A stretch of DNA of 25,313 bases from an uncultured bacterium (GTDB lineage Bacteria > Cloacimonadota > Cloacimonadia > Cloacimonadales > Cloacimonadaceae): assembly GCA_938009275.1 (NCBI GenBank), contig CALLHY010000052.1:1-25313 (forward strand). The letters are read 5' to 3'. The notes under the pieces are model-generated. The model did no database searches and had not been told where the DNA came from. It was given only the letters and a program-made list of their open reading frames with translations. Shown here piece after piece: positions 14,237-23,107 of the stretch (the stretch's first letter is position 1; each line of letters begins with the position of its first letter). The translations under genes and the position numbers were made by a program.

Positions 14237-15419
14237 ATACATATGGCTCTTACTATTACAGATTATGTTAATTCTGCCGGGCTTGTTAGCTGCAAACCCG
14301 CAGACCCACACGGTTAAAAAGGGGGATACCCTTTATAGCCTTAGTAAGCAGTATGGCACTAGCGTAGATAATTTGATGAAACTGAATAATATGCAGGGTA
14401 ACAGCCTTAGCATTGGGCAGAAACTGATAGTAAAAGAGGCCAGCATTCCCAAGCCAGTAAAACCTGCTACCACGCCTAAGCCAGTGGTGGTAGAGCCTCC
14501 CGCGGTTAGCCCTGCCCCTTCAGTTGTTAGTAGCCAAAGCCCACCTTCACAACAGCTTGGTTCTGACTATTACTATACCATAAAAGCTAAAGATAACCTT
14601 TATAGAATCAGTCTGGATAACGGTGTGCAACTAAAGGACTTATTGGCTTGGAATGGTTTTGCAGATAGTTCTGTTCCCATCCGCCCGGGAGACCGGATTA
14701 TAGTAAAAGACCCATCTGGACGAAAAAATCAAGCTGAAGTGACTGATCAATTGTTACCTTCGATTAGCGCGATTCCCACGCCTACGCCCACTCCCCCTAC
14801 TGCTGCTCCGGCAGACACCATAGTGGTAGAGCGGGTTTATATAGTTCAGAAGAAAGACACACTTTTCCGCATAGCTACCAATAATGGCATGACTGTAGAG
14901 GAATTAAAAAGGCTAAATAATCTTACATCCAACGACATCAGCGTAGGCCAGAAGATATATTTGGCTGGCAAGAAGCGTCCCGATGGTAGTATCAAACCAT
15001 CCGAAAACCTTACTGAAGAAGACGTGAAGAAGAAAGACAAGATAAGAACAGACTTGATTATGCCTGTGGAAGGGAAGGTTTTTTCGGAATATGGCTTGCG
15101 AAATGGTAAGCCGCATAAGGGCATTGATCTGGGAGCTAAGCAAGGAACCCCCATTTATGCTGTGGCCGACGGCACAGTAGTGTATTCAGGAGTTCAGGGA
15201 GCTTATGGAAATGTGGTGGTAATAGAGCATCCGGATTTTGTGATGACAGTTTATGCTCATAACGAAAAAAACCTGGTAAGTGTAAATGATGTAGTAAAAC
15301 AAGGGCAGCAAATTGCCACTGTTGGAGCTACCGGCAATGCCCAAGGTGCGCACCTGCATTTTGAGTATCGTTTGAAGGGTAAAGCCATAAACCCACGCAA
15401 GGTATTACCATTTAAATGA
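14217..15419 (+). CDS. LysM-repeat M23 (LytM) peptidase, NlpD/EnvC-like
   Basis: The protein has 400 aa. The start at ATG 14217, inside the end of acyP, has AAAGAAG upstream and gives a signal peptide ending LPGLLA-ANP. Three LysM domains bind peptidoglycan: HTVKKGDTLYSLSKQYG, YTIKAKDNLYRISLDNG and YIVQKKDTLFRIATNNG, separated by proline-rich linkers (PTPTPTPPTAAP). The C-terminal M23 domain keeps the zinc ligands H300 and D304 (HKGID) and H381 in H379-L-H381, plus the Y-A-H348 motif, so it should be an active endopeptidase rather than a degenerate activator. It acts in the periplasm in wall turnover or septum splitting. A sigma factor gene follows 18 bases later, recalling the nlpD-rpoS pair of Gammaproteobacteria. 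Confidence 0.92.
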   Translation: MILKLNKYIWLLLLQIMLILPGLLAANPQTHTVKKGDTLYSLSKQYGTSVDNLMKLNNMQGNSLSIGQKLIVKEASIPKPVKPATTPKPVVVEPPAVSPAPSVVSSQSPPSQQLGSDYYYTIKAKDNLYRISLDNGVQLKDLLAWNGFADSSVPIRPGDRIIVKDPSGRKNQAEVTDQLLPSISAIPTPTPTPPTAAPADTIVVERVYIVQKKDTLFRIATNNGMTVEELKRLNNLTSNDISVGQKIYLAGKKRPDGSIKPSENLTEEDVKKKDKIRTDLIMPVEGKVFSEYGLRNGKPHKGIDLGAKQGTPIYAVADGTVVYSGVQGAYGNVVVIEHPDFVMTVYAHNEKNLVSVNDVVKQGQQIATVGATGNAQGAHLHFEYRLKGKAINPRKVLPFK

Positions 15420-15437
15420 GCATGAAGGTAAGATAAG

Positions 15438-16316
15438 ATGAATCGCCGCGAAAGTGTATTTTCTGATAAAGCATTACAGAGCTATTTGAACGAGATATCA
15501 AAATATAAAACGCTTAGCCGAGAAGAGGAGCACGAACTGGGGATTAAGGCACGGAATGGTGATGCTGAGGCTATGAACAAGCTGATACAGGCTAACCTGA
15601 AGTTCGTGGTAAAAATTGCCGCCCGTTATCAGAATCGTGGTTTGTCTTTATCGGAGCTAATCAGCGAAGGCAATATCGGCCTTATTAAAGCCATAGAGAA
15701 ATTTGATCCCGATAAGGATATAAAGCTAATTTCGTACGCAATCTGGTGGATTAAGCAGCGCATTATGTTGGCTGTAAGCGAGAAAAGCTCGCTGATACGA
15801 GTTCCGCTTGGCAAATCAAGTGCTGCACACAGAGTGAAGGCAACCTCAGACAGGATATTTTCTGAAACAGGAGAAAGTGCTTCTACCGAAGAGCTTAGTG
15901 AGCGCATGCACATCACCGGTAAATCCATAGACCAGCTGAAAGGACAGATACCCGAAACCAGTTCATTCGACGAAATTCTATCCACCGATGATCATCAGGA
16001 GTTCAGCACCAAGGATATGTTCATAGATCATGATGCTTCGGATCCACAGAGTTTGTATTACCAGGAACGTATTCACGAAAAACTACACCAGGCAATAGAT
16101 AAACTTGACACTCGTGAAGCGGATATTATACGCACTTATTTTGGGCTAAATGAGCCTAATGAATCACGTAATTTTGCCCAGATAGCTGAAGTTATGGGGC
16201 TTTCACGTGAAAGGGTGCGGCAAATTCAGAAAGAAGCGCTGCGTAAGATACTGCAGGAAATTAAACCTGAAGAAGGCGCGTATGTTGACGAGTTTATCGA
16301 GAAGTATAATTTTTAG
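15438..16316 (+). CDS. rpoD: Sigma-70 family RNA polymerase sigma factor, RpoD-like
   Basis: The protein has 292 aa. Region 1.2 (SDKALQSYLNEISKYKTLSR) is followed by region 2 (NLKFVVKIAARYQNRGLSLS..GNIGLIKAIEKFD..SYAIWWIKQRI), region 3 and region 4 (LDTREADIIRTYFGL, then the helix-turn-helix FAQIAEVMGLSRERVRQIQK). Region 1.1 and the long insert of proteobacterial RpoD are absent, so it is the short type seen as primary sigma in Bacteroidetes. Unusual details are DKDIKLISYAIWW where primary factors have R-G-x-K-F-(S/I)-(T/S)-Y-A-x-W-W. It could be a group 2 factor instead, and one window cannot tell. ATG 15438 is preceded by GAAGGTAAG. It probably shares a transcript with the M23 gene before it. 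Confidence 0.9.
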   Translation: MNRRESVFSDKALQSYLNEISKYKTLSREEEHELGIKARNGDAEAMNKLIQANLKFVVKIAARYQNRGLSLSELISEGNIGLIKAIEKFDPDKDIKLISYAIWWIKQRIMLAVSEKSSLIRVPLGKSSAAHRVKATSDRIFSETGESASTEELSERMHITGKSIDQLKGQIPETSSFDEILSTDDHQEFSTKDMFIDHDASDPQSLYYQERIHEKLHQAIDKLDTREADIIRTYFGLNEPNESRNFAQIAEVMGLSRERVRQIQKEALRKILQEIKPEEGAYVDEFIEKYNF

Positions 16317-16331
16317 TAATGGGGAAGAGAT

Positions 16332-17234
16332 ATGTTTAAAAACTTTGATGAGATGATTAACCACGTAAAGCATAACCGAAAGGGTACGGTAGTAATAGCA
16401 GCGGCACAAACTGATTCTGTGCTGGATGCTGCAATTCTGGCGAAGAGGGAGAACCTAGCCGAAAGCATTTTGGTTGGTGACAAAGCAGCCATTCTAACCC
16501 TCCTGCAAGGCTTGGCACCAGACCTGATTGACGCTTTTGAGATCGTAGATACAGGTAGCGACCTTAAGAAAGCCGCATCTGTTTCTGTTGCATTAATAAG
16601 AGAGGGAAGAGGGAACTTGATCTTGAAAGGCAAGACTGATACTTCAGTGTTGTTGAAAGCTGTGTTGGACAAAGATAATGGACTACGGACAAGTGATGTG
16701 ATTTCTGATGTGTTGGCTTATGAGCATCCAACGGGGATTAAACTGATGAGTGATGGTGGTATTAACATCCAACCTGATTTGAACGAGAAAATAGCCATTA
16801 TCAAGAATGCTGTGGCTGTAGCCCATGCACTGGGGAATCCAAAACCTAAGGTTGCAGTGTTGTCAGCGGTGGAAGCAGTGAATCCCAAAATGCCATCTAC
16901 CATTGATGCTGCCCTGATCTCCAAAATGAACGAACGTAAACAGATTCCAGGCTGCATTATTGAAGGGCCATTGGCCTTTGACAACGCGGTATGCAAAGAA
17001 GCAGCAAAAACAAAAGGGATAACTTCGGAAGTTGGTGGAGAGGCCGATATCTTAATTGTTCCAAACATAGAATCGGGAAATATATTTGGCAAAACCCTTA
17101 CCTACTATTGCGGTTATCGAGTTGCCCATGTGGTTATGGGCACCAAGGTACCTATCCTTATCCCATCCAGAGCTGACGAGGCCGAAACCAAGATGCTGTG
17201 CATGGCGATGGGATTGGCAACCATGTCCTTATAG
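16332..17234 (+). CDS. ptb: Phosphate butyryltransferase (phosphate acetyl/butyryl transferase family)
   Basis: The protein has 300 aa, normal for Ptb and shorter than most Pta. It interconverts butyryl-CoA and butyryl phosphate (or related acyl groups), feeding ATP formation with butyrate kinase or, in reverse, activating acyl groups. Family hallmarks are LVGDKAAI near the start, LILKGKTDTSVLLKAVLD, the ALGNPKPKVAVLSAVEAVNP block, EGPLAFDNAV and ADILIVPNIESGNIFGKTLT. The ATG at 16332 has GGGAAGAG upstream. The stop TAG shares its G with the GTG start of rlmH. No butyrate kinase gene is in the window. Specificity for butyryl rather than acetyl is by overall resemblance and could be broader. 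Confidence 0.9.
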   Translation: MFKNFDEMINHVKHNRKGTVVIAAAQTDSVLDAAILAKRENLAESILVGDKAAILTLLQGLAPDLIDAFEIVDTGSDLKKAASVSVALIREGRGNLILKGKTDTSVLLKAVLDKDNGLRTSDVISDVLAYEHPTGIKLMSDGGINIQPDLNEKIAIIKNAVAVAHALGNPKPKVAVLSAVEAVNPKMPSTIDAALISKMNERKQIPGCIIEGPLAFDNAVCKEAAKTKGITSEVGGEADILIVPNIESGNIFGKTLTYYCGYRVAHVVMGTKVPILIPSRADEAETKMLCMAMGLATMSL

Positions 17235-17698
17235 TGAAAATAAGCATACTCCAAATAGGGAAAACAAAAGATAAATGGCTGAACGAAGGGATTGAGGAGT
17301 ATCTAAAGCGTCTTTCTGCATTTGTTCAGGTTGATGTTATCGAACTTGCTGATGCAAGTATAAAAACGCTTGGAAATCCAGAATCTGTTCGAGACAAAGA
17401 AGCCATGTCTGTATTGAAAAGACTGGATGATGACGACTATGTGGTTCTACTTGATGAATTGGGAGCGCAAAAAACTTCGGTTGAATTTGCTGAGTTTCTG
17501 GTTAGTTTATCCACTAAGAAGCATGTAGTTTTCGTGATTGGAGGTGTGTTTGGGGCTTCCAAAGCCTTAAAAGAGCGCGCCGATTGCACTGTTGCGCTTT
17601 CACGAATGACTTTTACACATCGCATGGCAAGATTGATTCTCTGTGAACAAATCTACCGGGCGATGATGATAAATGCCAATCGGTCATATCATGTATAA
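17234..17698 (+). CDS. rlmH: 23S rRNA (pseudouridine-1915-N3)-methyltransferase RlmH
   Basis: The protein has 154 aa and is a SPOUT-fold, SAM-dependent enzyme that methylates pseudouridine 1915 in helix 69 of 23S rRNA. The GTG start at 17234 (VKISILQIGKTKDKWLNEGI) overlaps the ptb stop; a longer frame from 17198 would lie inside ptb and is not needed. Family motifs are YLKRL, VVLLDELGAQKTSVEFAEFL, VVFVIGGVFGASKAL (the SPOUT knot) and LSRMTFTHRMARLILCEQIYRA. It ends NRSYHV where most have G-x-P-Y-H-H/K. Length is normal. Confidence 0.95.
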   Translation: MKISILQIGKTKDKWLNEGIEEYLKRLSAFVQVDVIELADASIKTLGNPESVRDKEAMSVLKRLDDDDYVVLLDELGAQKTSVEFAEFLVSLSTKKHVVFVIGGVFGASKALKERADCTVALSRMTFTHRMARLILCEQIYRAMMINANRSYHV

Positions 17699-17712
17699 GA
17701 ATTGAGGTGATA

Positions 17713-17865
17713 ATGTTTACAATAGTATCGATTACATACAGTGTTCAATATGCATTATGGATGATGGTTCAAGGAATGATGGGCATATTTGTATTTATGA
17801 CTGTCTTCTATTTGCTCATCTATGGATTAGAGCAAGTTTTTAAGTCGGAGGAAACAAGAAAGTGA
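17713..17865 (+). CDS. 50-aa single-helix membrane protein, OadG-like
   Basis: ATG 17713 follows GAGGTGATA. The protein has one hydrophobic helix, about residues 13-40 (ALWMMVQGMMGIFVFMTVFY then LLIYGLEQV), and a short charged tail. The Q-G-M-x-G-I-F-V-F pattern before a long aliphatic run resembles the gamma subunits of sodium-pumping decarboxylases (OadG family), but no partner alpha or beta gene is present, so this is tentative. Its stop overlaps the GTG of the sortase gene (GTGA), and its last codons carry that gene's GGAGG. It is therefore probably a real, translationally coupled gene. Confidence 0.6.
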   Translation: MFTIVSITYSVQYALWMMVQGMMGIFVFMTVFYLLIYGLEQVFKSEETRK

Positions 17866-20800
17866 AGCGTATATTCCTTGTTGCCCTTGTTATGCTTGCT
17901 GGATCAATTGCTTTTGGCAAAACTGTGCTGACTGCGTCCCGCGGAACTGAACTATTGGTTGAGTTTACCCTAGGTGAGTGGGAAGAGCAGCAGGTTGGCG
18001 AGTATAGCCGCATCAATGCTAAAGACATGGATTTGGATGGTGAAACGGGAGCTCCACTATTGCCAAGAGAGGTGTTCAAAATTGGACTGCCCCCTTCAGG
18101 AAGTTTCACTTATAGTGTGGTGGAAAGTGAGTATAGTAGCTATACCCTTGGTTCAAGACTGCAACCTGCTCCTTTTGTTACATTACATGAAGGGATGTCT
18201 CAGCATGAATACCGGATAGACGAAATAAAATACAGTACTGAACGTGAGCTGGTTGAAGCCTCTGCATTCAGTTTTAGAAGCCATGATCTGGCAGATTTTA
18301 TTGTACACCCCTTTGTATATGATGGACAATTAGGCATAAGAGTGTACTCGCGTTTACTTGTAAGAATTACTCTGGAAGGAGACGTTAAATTCTCTTCAGA
18401 GCCTCAAGATGACCCAATAATGGATAGTATCCGGGGCGAATTACTAAACGCTGCTCAAGCCAAGAACTGGCGTAGCAGCAGTCGTTCTAATGTAAACTTC
18501 GCGGATTTCAGCAAAAGTAACTGGTGGATTAGAGTAGAAACGAACCGTGATGGTATCCATCGCTTGAACTACAACAATCTGGAAGGCTTCCCGCTGCAAG
18601 ACATAGACCCCAGACAATTGCGGATGTTCAGTACGTCGGGTAAGACTATGTCCAGAACAGTTGTTCAGGATGGTCCCGAGTTTAAAGAGATTCCCATCTA
18701 TATATCCAATGAAGCCACGGGAGTCTTTGGCACAACGGATTATATTCTTTTTTACGGCAGCAACCGCGACAGTTATGCGTATAACAGCGGTATCCAGTCG
18801 AATCCTTTGTACATAAATCCCTATTCGCAGAATCAAGTGTTTTGGCTTACTTTTGGCAATGGCTTTGCTGGCGCGCCATTACGTATATCAGAACTGGCTG
18901 CTGAAACCCAGTACTTAGAACAATTGAATAATGGACAAATGTTCAAACATGTGGAAAGTGAGATTCATAGAAGAGAGGACGAAGGTTTCGACTGGTATAG
19001 TAGCAGGTTCTTTAGTAACTCCAATCAATCTCACACATTCCAGGCAGATGTATCAGACCTTGATCCTAGCGGTAGCCAAAGCATCAGCATGCGTTTGGTT
19101 CAGGAGAATATTGCCAGTACATTACAACACAGTATTAGTGTTGACATTAACAGTAGTCCAGTGATCAACAATACTACTACTGGCAGCACATTGTTTACTT
19201 GGGTTGGCAACAGCCCCTATACCCTGAATAAGAGTATCACAAGCCTCGTAAATGGAAGCAATACAATAAGGGTAAACGTTTTTCGTGGAGGAACGGATAA
19301 CCTGTTCTTCGATTATTACAAGCTTTCCTACCGACAGAATCTGATTAAAAGCTCTGTGCAGAAATCATTCTGGCATCAACAAGTTGCCGCTCCCCAAGCG
19401 TACCGTTACAACCTGAGTGGATCATTGCAGAACTCAATGCTATTCAGAACAAATGGCATATACAGCGTAGATATCATCCCATTGCAGAATTCCAATTACT
19501 TTGTATCCACTGGCGACTTAAACACACGCTATCATTTGCTTACCCCTACAGAGGCATATACTCCAGTACGCATTGTATTTACAGAACCTACTGATCTTAT
19601 TGCTGATGCATCTCAAGTGGACAACATAATAATAACTCCAGCCGAATTCGTAGATAGAGCCAATACTTTAGCTTCCAAGTATTGGAGCTTGTATGGTGCA
19701 AAAAGCAAGGTTATTGTCCAGGATGATATATTTAATCAATTTAGCGGTGGCCATCCCGATCCTGCTGCGATCAGGCAGGCGGTACGTTATTTCTATCACA
19801 ATCTGCCAGCTCCCAAGATCAGTTCAATAACCCTCTTGGGGATCGGAACTATAGACTGGAGAAACCATTCTGGAGCTGCTGCCGCCAAAAACAAGATAAT
19901 GGTATGGTCTGAAGACCACACGGCATCGGACGATTTCTACACCATGATTTCTACTGGTGCTTATCCTGAACTGGCAATTGGTAGATACCCGGTTAGAACA
20001 TTAGCTGAGCTTGATGTAATGCTGCAAAACTTTAGTAACTATACTGAAAGCCCCATGGCAGGCTGGTGGAAAAACAGCGCGCTATTCATTGGCGATGATC
20101 TGAACAATGGAAGCTATGTTGGTGAAGACATTCATAGTTTCCAAACCGAAGAAGCAGCTAATCTACTGCATCCCAGCCTAATTGCAGACAAGATTTTCGC
20201 CTGGGAATATGAGTACGACGAATTTCAGAACAAACCTCGTGCCCGCAACGACATGTTCGATGCCATAAATGAAGGAAGGCTTGTCTGGACTTATATCGGC
20301 CATGGCTCTCATGACAAGTTAGGGGCTGAGGATTACTTAAATGGGGCAGTTGATATGGGCAGGTTTAACAACCAGGATAAGCTGCCTCTATTCATAGCTT
20401 CCTCTTGCTCGGTATCTCATTATGATCATTGGGGTTGGGATAGCCTGGGTCAAAAAACGGTTCTCCTAAGTAATAAAGGGGCAATAGCTTCCTTGGGCGC
20501 TAATAGGATTACCTATCCTCAATACAATCAGCCCATGCTTAAGTTCCTAATGCAGAACCTGTTAAACGATAGAAAGCCATTGGGTGAATCCATTCAGATA
20601 GCCAAATTCTTAAATGCTACCTACTTAGCTAATAATGCAGCCTATGTATTATTGGGTGATCCTCTTTTACGTTTAGCCACACCAGAAAGAGATGCAGGAA
20701 TACAGATTTCTACTTCAGAAGCCAAAAATACTTTGCATTCCAGGGATACCGCAACCATCTCAGGCAGCTTCAGTGGTGCTGGTTTGTCCGGTGAAGCTCA

Positions 20801-21698
20801 GTTAATCGTGCTGGACAACATGCGTAGCTATGGTCTGGGAAATATAACTGTTAGCCACAATGGAAATCAATTGTATCGCGGTAGCATGAACGTGGAATCC
20901 TCATCCTTTGAAACGGGATTTGTGGTGCCGGATGATGTGTTAAACGGTAACACCGGCAAGATTATTGCCTTGTTCCATGATTCTTCAACAGGTAAGGCCT
21001 ACTCAAGTTATTATCATCCATTGCAGCTTAGCGACCAAATACAACCCGGAAATATCGACAACCCCAGTGGGCCAGAGATCAAGCTGTTTCTCGGCACAAT
21101 GGATTTTCGTCCCGGAGACACAGTTAGCACCTCACCCATGCTTTATGCCAACATAAGCGACACCAATGGGGTTAACATTACCGGTGCCAATGGCCACAAT
21201 ATATTGCTGGTGATCGACAATTCGCTTCAGCCCATCCCTATTACCAAGTATTTTGCTTATAACAAAGGCTCATACACCTCAGGAAGCTTGCAGTACCAGT
21301 TAAGTGGCTTAAGTGAAGGCTCGCACACTATCCAGGTAATTGCCTTTGATAACTTCAATGAACCAGCGGTTACCACAACTACTTTTGTTGCAAAGCAAAG
21401 TTCTGAGCTTAGCATAGAGCGCTTATTAGTATATCCTAATCCCATGAACGATACTGGATACATCACCTTCATTCTCTCCGAAGCCTCACAAGTAGAGATT
21501 GGGGTATATACTATCCGGGGGAAGAAGGTAAAAACCATCAACAGCAACGCCATCAAGGGATTCAACAGCATTCCAATAGATACCAAGGACGATAAAGGCG
21601 CATCGTTGGCCAACAATACCTACTTCGTGAAAGTAAAAGCCAGATCCACAAGTGGTAGTAGCGTGGAACTAACCGAACGAATGGTGATTTTCAAATAG
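17862..21698 (+). CDS. porU: PorU-like C25 peptidase, T9SS sortase candidate
   Basis: The protein has 1278 aa. It has a signal peptide (1-19, ending GSIAFG). An N-terminal beta-rich propeptide-like region includes DGETGAPLLPREVFKIGLPP. A large middle section of beta domains follows. The gingipain-type catalytic domain, about residues 600-950, has the dyad H814 in IGHGSH and C849 in ASSCSVS, a 35-residue gap close to that of gingipains. Ig-like modules follow, and the last 85 or so residues form a T9SS sorting domain (VYPNPMNDTGYITF, IGVYTIRGKKVKTI, NTYFVKVKA). In Porphyromonas, PorU removes cargo sorting domains and links cargo to surface lipopolysaccharide, and it also carries such a domain. 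A plain secreted C25 protease is the alternative. The GTG start has GGAGG upstream. No other T9SS component is encoded nearby. Confidence 0.85.
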   Translation: MKRIFLVALVMLAGSIAFGKTVLTASRGTELLVEFTLGEWEEQQVGEYSRINAKDMDLDGETGAPLLPREVFKIGLPPSGSFTYSVVESEYSSYTLGSRLQPAPFVTLHEGMSQHEYRIDEIKYSTERELVEASAFSFRSHDLADFIVHPFVYDGQLGIRVYSRLLVRITLEGDVKFSSEPQDDPIMDSIRGELLNAAQAKNWRSSSRSNVNFADFSKSNWWIRVETNRDGIHRLNYNNLEGFPLQDIDPRQLRMFSTSGKTMSRTVVQDGPEFKEIPIYISNEATGVFGTTDYILFYGSNRDSYAYNSGIQSNPLYINPYSQNQVFWLTFGNGFAGAPLRISELAAETQYLEQLNNGQMFKHVESEIHRREDEGFDWYSSRFFSNSNQSHTFQADVSDLDPSGSQSISMRLVQENIASTLQHSISVDINSSPVINNTTTGSTLFTWVGNSPYTLNKSITSLVNGSNTIRVNVFRGGTDNLFFDYYKLSYRQNLIKSSVQKSFWHQQVAAPQAYRYNLSGSLQNSMLFRTNGIYSVDIIPLQNSNYFVSTGDLNTRYHLLTPTEAYTPVRIVFTEPTDLIADASQVDNIIITPAEFVDRANTLASKYWSLYGAKSKVIVQDDIFNQFSGGHPDPAAIRQAVRYFYHNLPAPKISSITLLGIGTIDWRNHSGAAAAKNKIMVWSEDHTASDDFYTMISTGAYPELAIGRYPVRTLAELDVMLQNFSNYTESPMAGWWKNSALFIGDDLNNGSYVGEDIHSFQTEEAANLLHPSLIADKIFAWEYEYDEFQNKPRARNDMFDAINEGRLVWTYIGHGSHDKLGAEDYLNGAVDMGRFNNQDKLPLFIASSCSVSHYDHWGWDSLGQKTVLLSNKGAIASLGANRITYPQYNQPMLKFLMQNLLNDRKPLGESIQIAKFLNATYLANNAAYVLLGDPLLRLATPERDAGIQISTSEAKNTLHSRDTATISGSFSGAGLSGEAQLIVLDNMRSYGLGNITVSHNGNQLYRGSMNVESSSFETGFVVPDDVLNGNTGKIIALFHDSSTGKAYSSYYHPLQLSDQIQPGNIDNPSGPEIKLFLGTMDFRPGDTVSTSPMLYANISDTNGVNITGANGHNILLVIDNSLQPIPITKYFAYNKGSYTSGSLQYQLSGLSEGSHTIQVIAFDNFNEPAVTTTTFVAKQSSELSIERLLVYPNPMNDTGYITFILSEASQVEIGVYTIRGKKVKTINSNAIKGFNSIPIDTKDDKGASLANNTYFVKVKARSTSGSSVELTERMVIFK

Positions 21699-21708
21699 GA
21701 GCATCAAA

Positions 21709-23100
21709 TTGATAATTTACAACACACAAACGCGAAAGAAAGAAGAATTCATCCCGCTTCACCCAGGAAAGGTAAGTCTATATGCCTGCGGACCAACGGT
21801 GTATAACTACTTCCATATTGGCAATGCCAGAGCCTTCATCTTTTTCGATGTTGTCCATCGTTATTTCTTGTATCGGGGCTATGATGTTACCTATGTTCAA
21901 AACATCACGGATATCGACGACAAGATAATCGCCCAAGCCAACGAAGAAGGGATTAGCTTCCAAGATGTAGCCGACAAGTATGCCAAAGCCTTTCTGCAAG
22001 ATTGCGCCGAGCTTGGCATAAAGAAGCCAACACACCAGCCCAGGGCAACAGAGGTTATGGATGAGATTATTGCATATATCGATGCTCTTGTGAAACATGG
22101 TTTTGCCTATGAGTCTAATGGCGATGTTTACTTCGACACTTCAAGCTATACCGAATACGGCTCACTATCCGGCAAAAAAACCGAAGAGCAGCTTGCTGGA
22201 GCTAGAGTTGCGGAGAACATGTCCAAACGAAATGCCACCGATTTCACTCTGTGGAAAAAGAGTAAGCCAGGTGAGCCTGTCTGGCAGAGTCCCTGGGGTG
22301 AGGGTCGTCCTGGCTGGCACACAGAATGTGTAGTGATGAGTCAAAAGTATTTAGGAGAGAGCTTCGACATTCACGGGGGCGGCATTGACCTTGTTTTTCC
22401 TCATCACGAGAATGAATTGGCTCAAGCAAAAGCACTAAGCGGAAAACCATTGGCAAATTACTGGATGCATAATGGTTTTTTGAACATCGATGGCGAGAAG
22501 ATGAGCAAAAGCCTGAAAAACTTCTTTACTGCTCGCGATATTCTGGCTGAGTACGATGCGGAGGCCATACGCTTTTTCTTTCTTTCAAAACATTATAGAA
22601 GCCCAATAGACTTCACTAGAGAACTAATCGATGAGTCCAACCGGGCGGTGCAAAACTTCTATGCAGCACTAAAATCGGTAGATTACCTTCTGCATAGAGC
22701 AGACAATTTAGTATTGGATGACGAACTTCGTGCTTTGGAAGCGGATTTTGTCAAAGCCATGGAAGATGATTTTAACACTGCTAAAGCCATTGCTGTGCTG
22801 TTTGAACTTAGTAAGATATCAAAGAGCACTACCTTAGACATAGCACTCAGGATTAATTCTGCTTTGCTATTAGTTAAGCTGGGAGAGGTTCTCGGCTTTT
22901 TTGCCAATATTGAAAGCAGGCTAAGCTCCAAGATAGCGGATTTATCCGCTTCGCTCGTAGAGCTGTTTATTACATATCGCAACAAGGCCAGGCTGGATAA
23001 AGACTGGGCACTATCCGATCTTATTCGCAACGATCTTGCTAAGCTTGGCATTGAGATTAAGGACACACCCGGGGGCAGCACCTGGAGCTTAAAGGAGTAA
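21709..23100 (+). CDS. cysS: Cysteinyl-tRNA synthetase
   Basis: The protein has 463 aa. It is a class I synthetase that charges tRNA-Cys in the cytosol. Motifs are YACGPTVYNYFHIGNARAF (zinc-binding Cys and the HIGH-type HIGN), GRPGWHTECVVMSQKY (zinc Cys), FPHHENELAQ (zinc His and Glu), and GEKMSKSLKNFF (KMSKS loop), followed by the DALR-like anticodon region (DDFNTAKAIAVLFELSK). The start is TTG 21709 (LIIYNTQTRKKEEF), supported by TAGGAG 8 bases upstream, which overlaps the sortase stop. Length is typical. The use of TTG with a good ribosome site may keep expression modest. Confidence 0.97.
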   Translation: MIIYNTQTRKKEEFIPLHPGKVSLYACGPTVYNYFHIGNARAFIFFDVVHRYFLYRGYDVTYVQNITDIDDKIIAQANEEGISFQDVADKYAKAFLQDCAELGIKKPTHQPRATEVMDEIIAYIDALVKHGFAYESNGDVYFDTSSYTEYGSLSGKKTEEQLAGARVAENMSKRNATDFTLWKKSKPGEPVWQSPWGEGRPGWHTECVVMSQKYLGESFDIHGGGIDLVFPHHENELAQAKALSGKPLANYWMHNGFLNIDGEKMSKSLKNFFTARDILAEYDAEAIRFFFLSKHYRSPIDFTRELIDESNRAVQNFYAALKSVDYLLHRADNLVLDDELRALEADFVKAMEDDFNTAKAIAVLFELSKISKSTTLDIALRINSALLLVKLGEVLGFFANIESRLSSKIADLSASLVELFITYRNKARLDKDWALSDLIRNDLAKLGIEIKDTPGGSTWSLKE

Positions 23101-23107
23101 CCCTATC

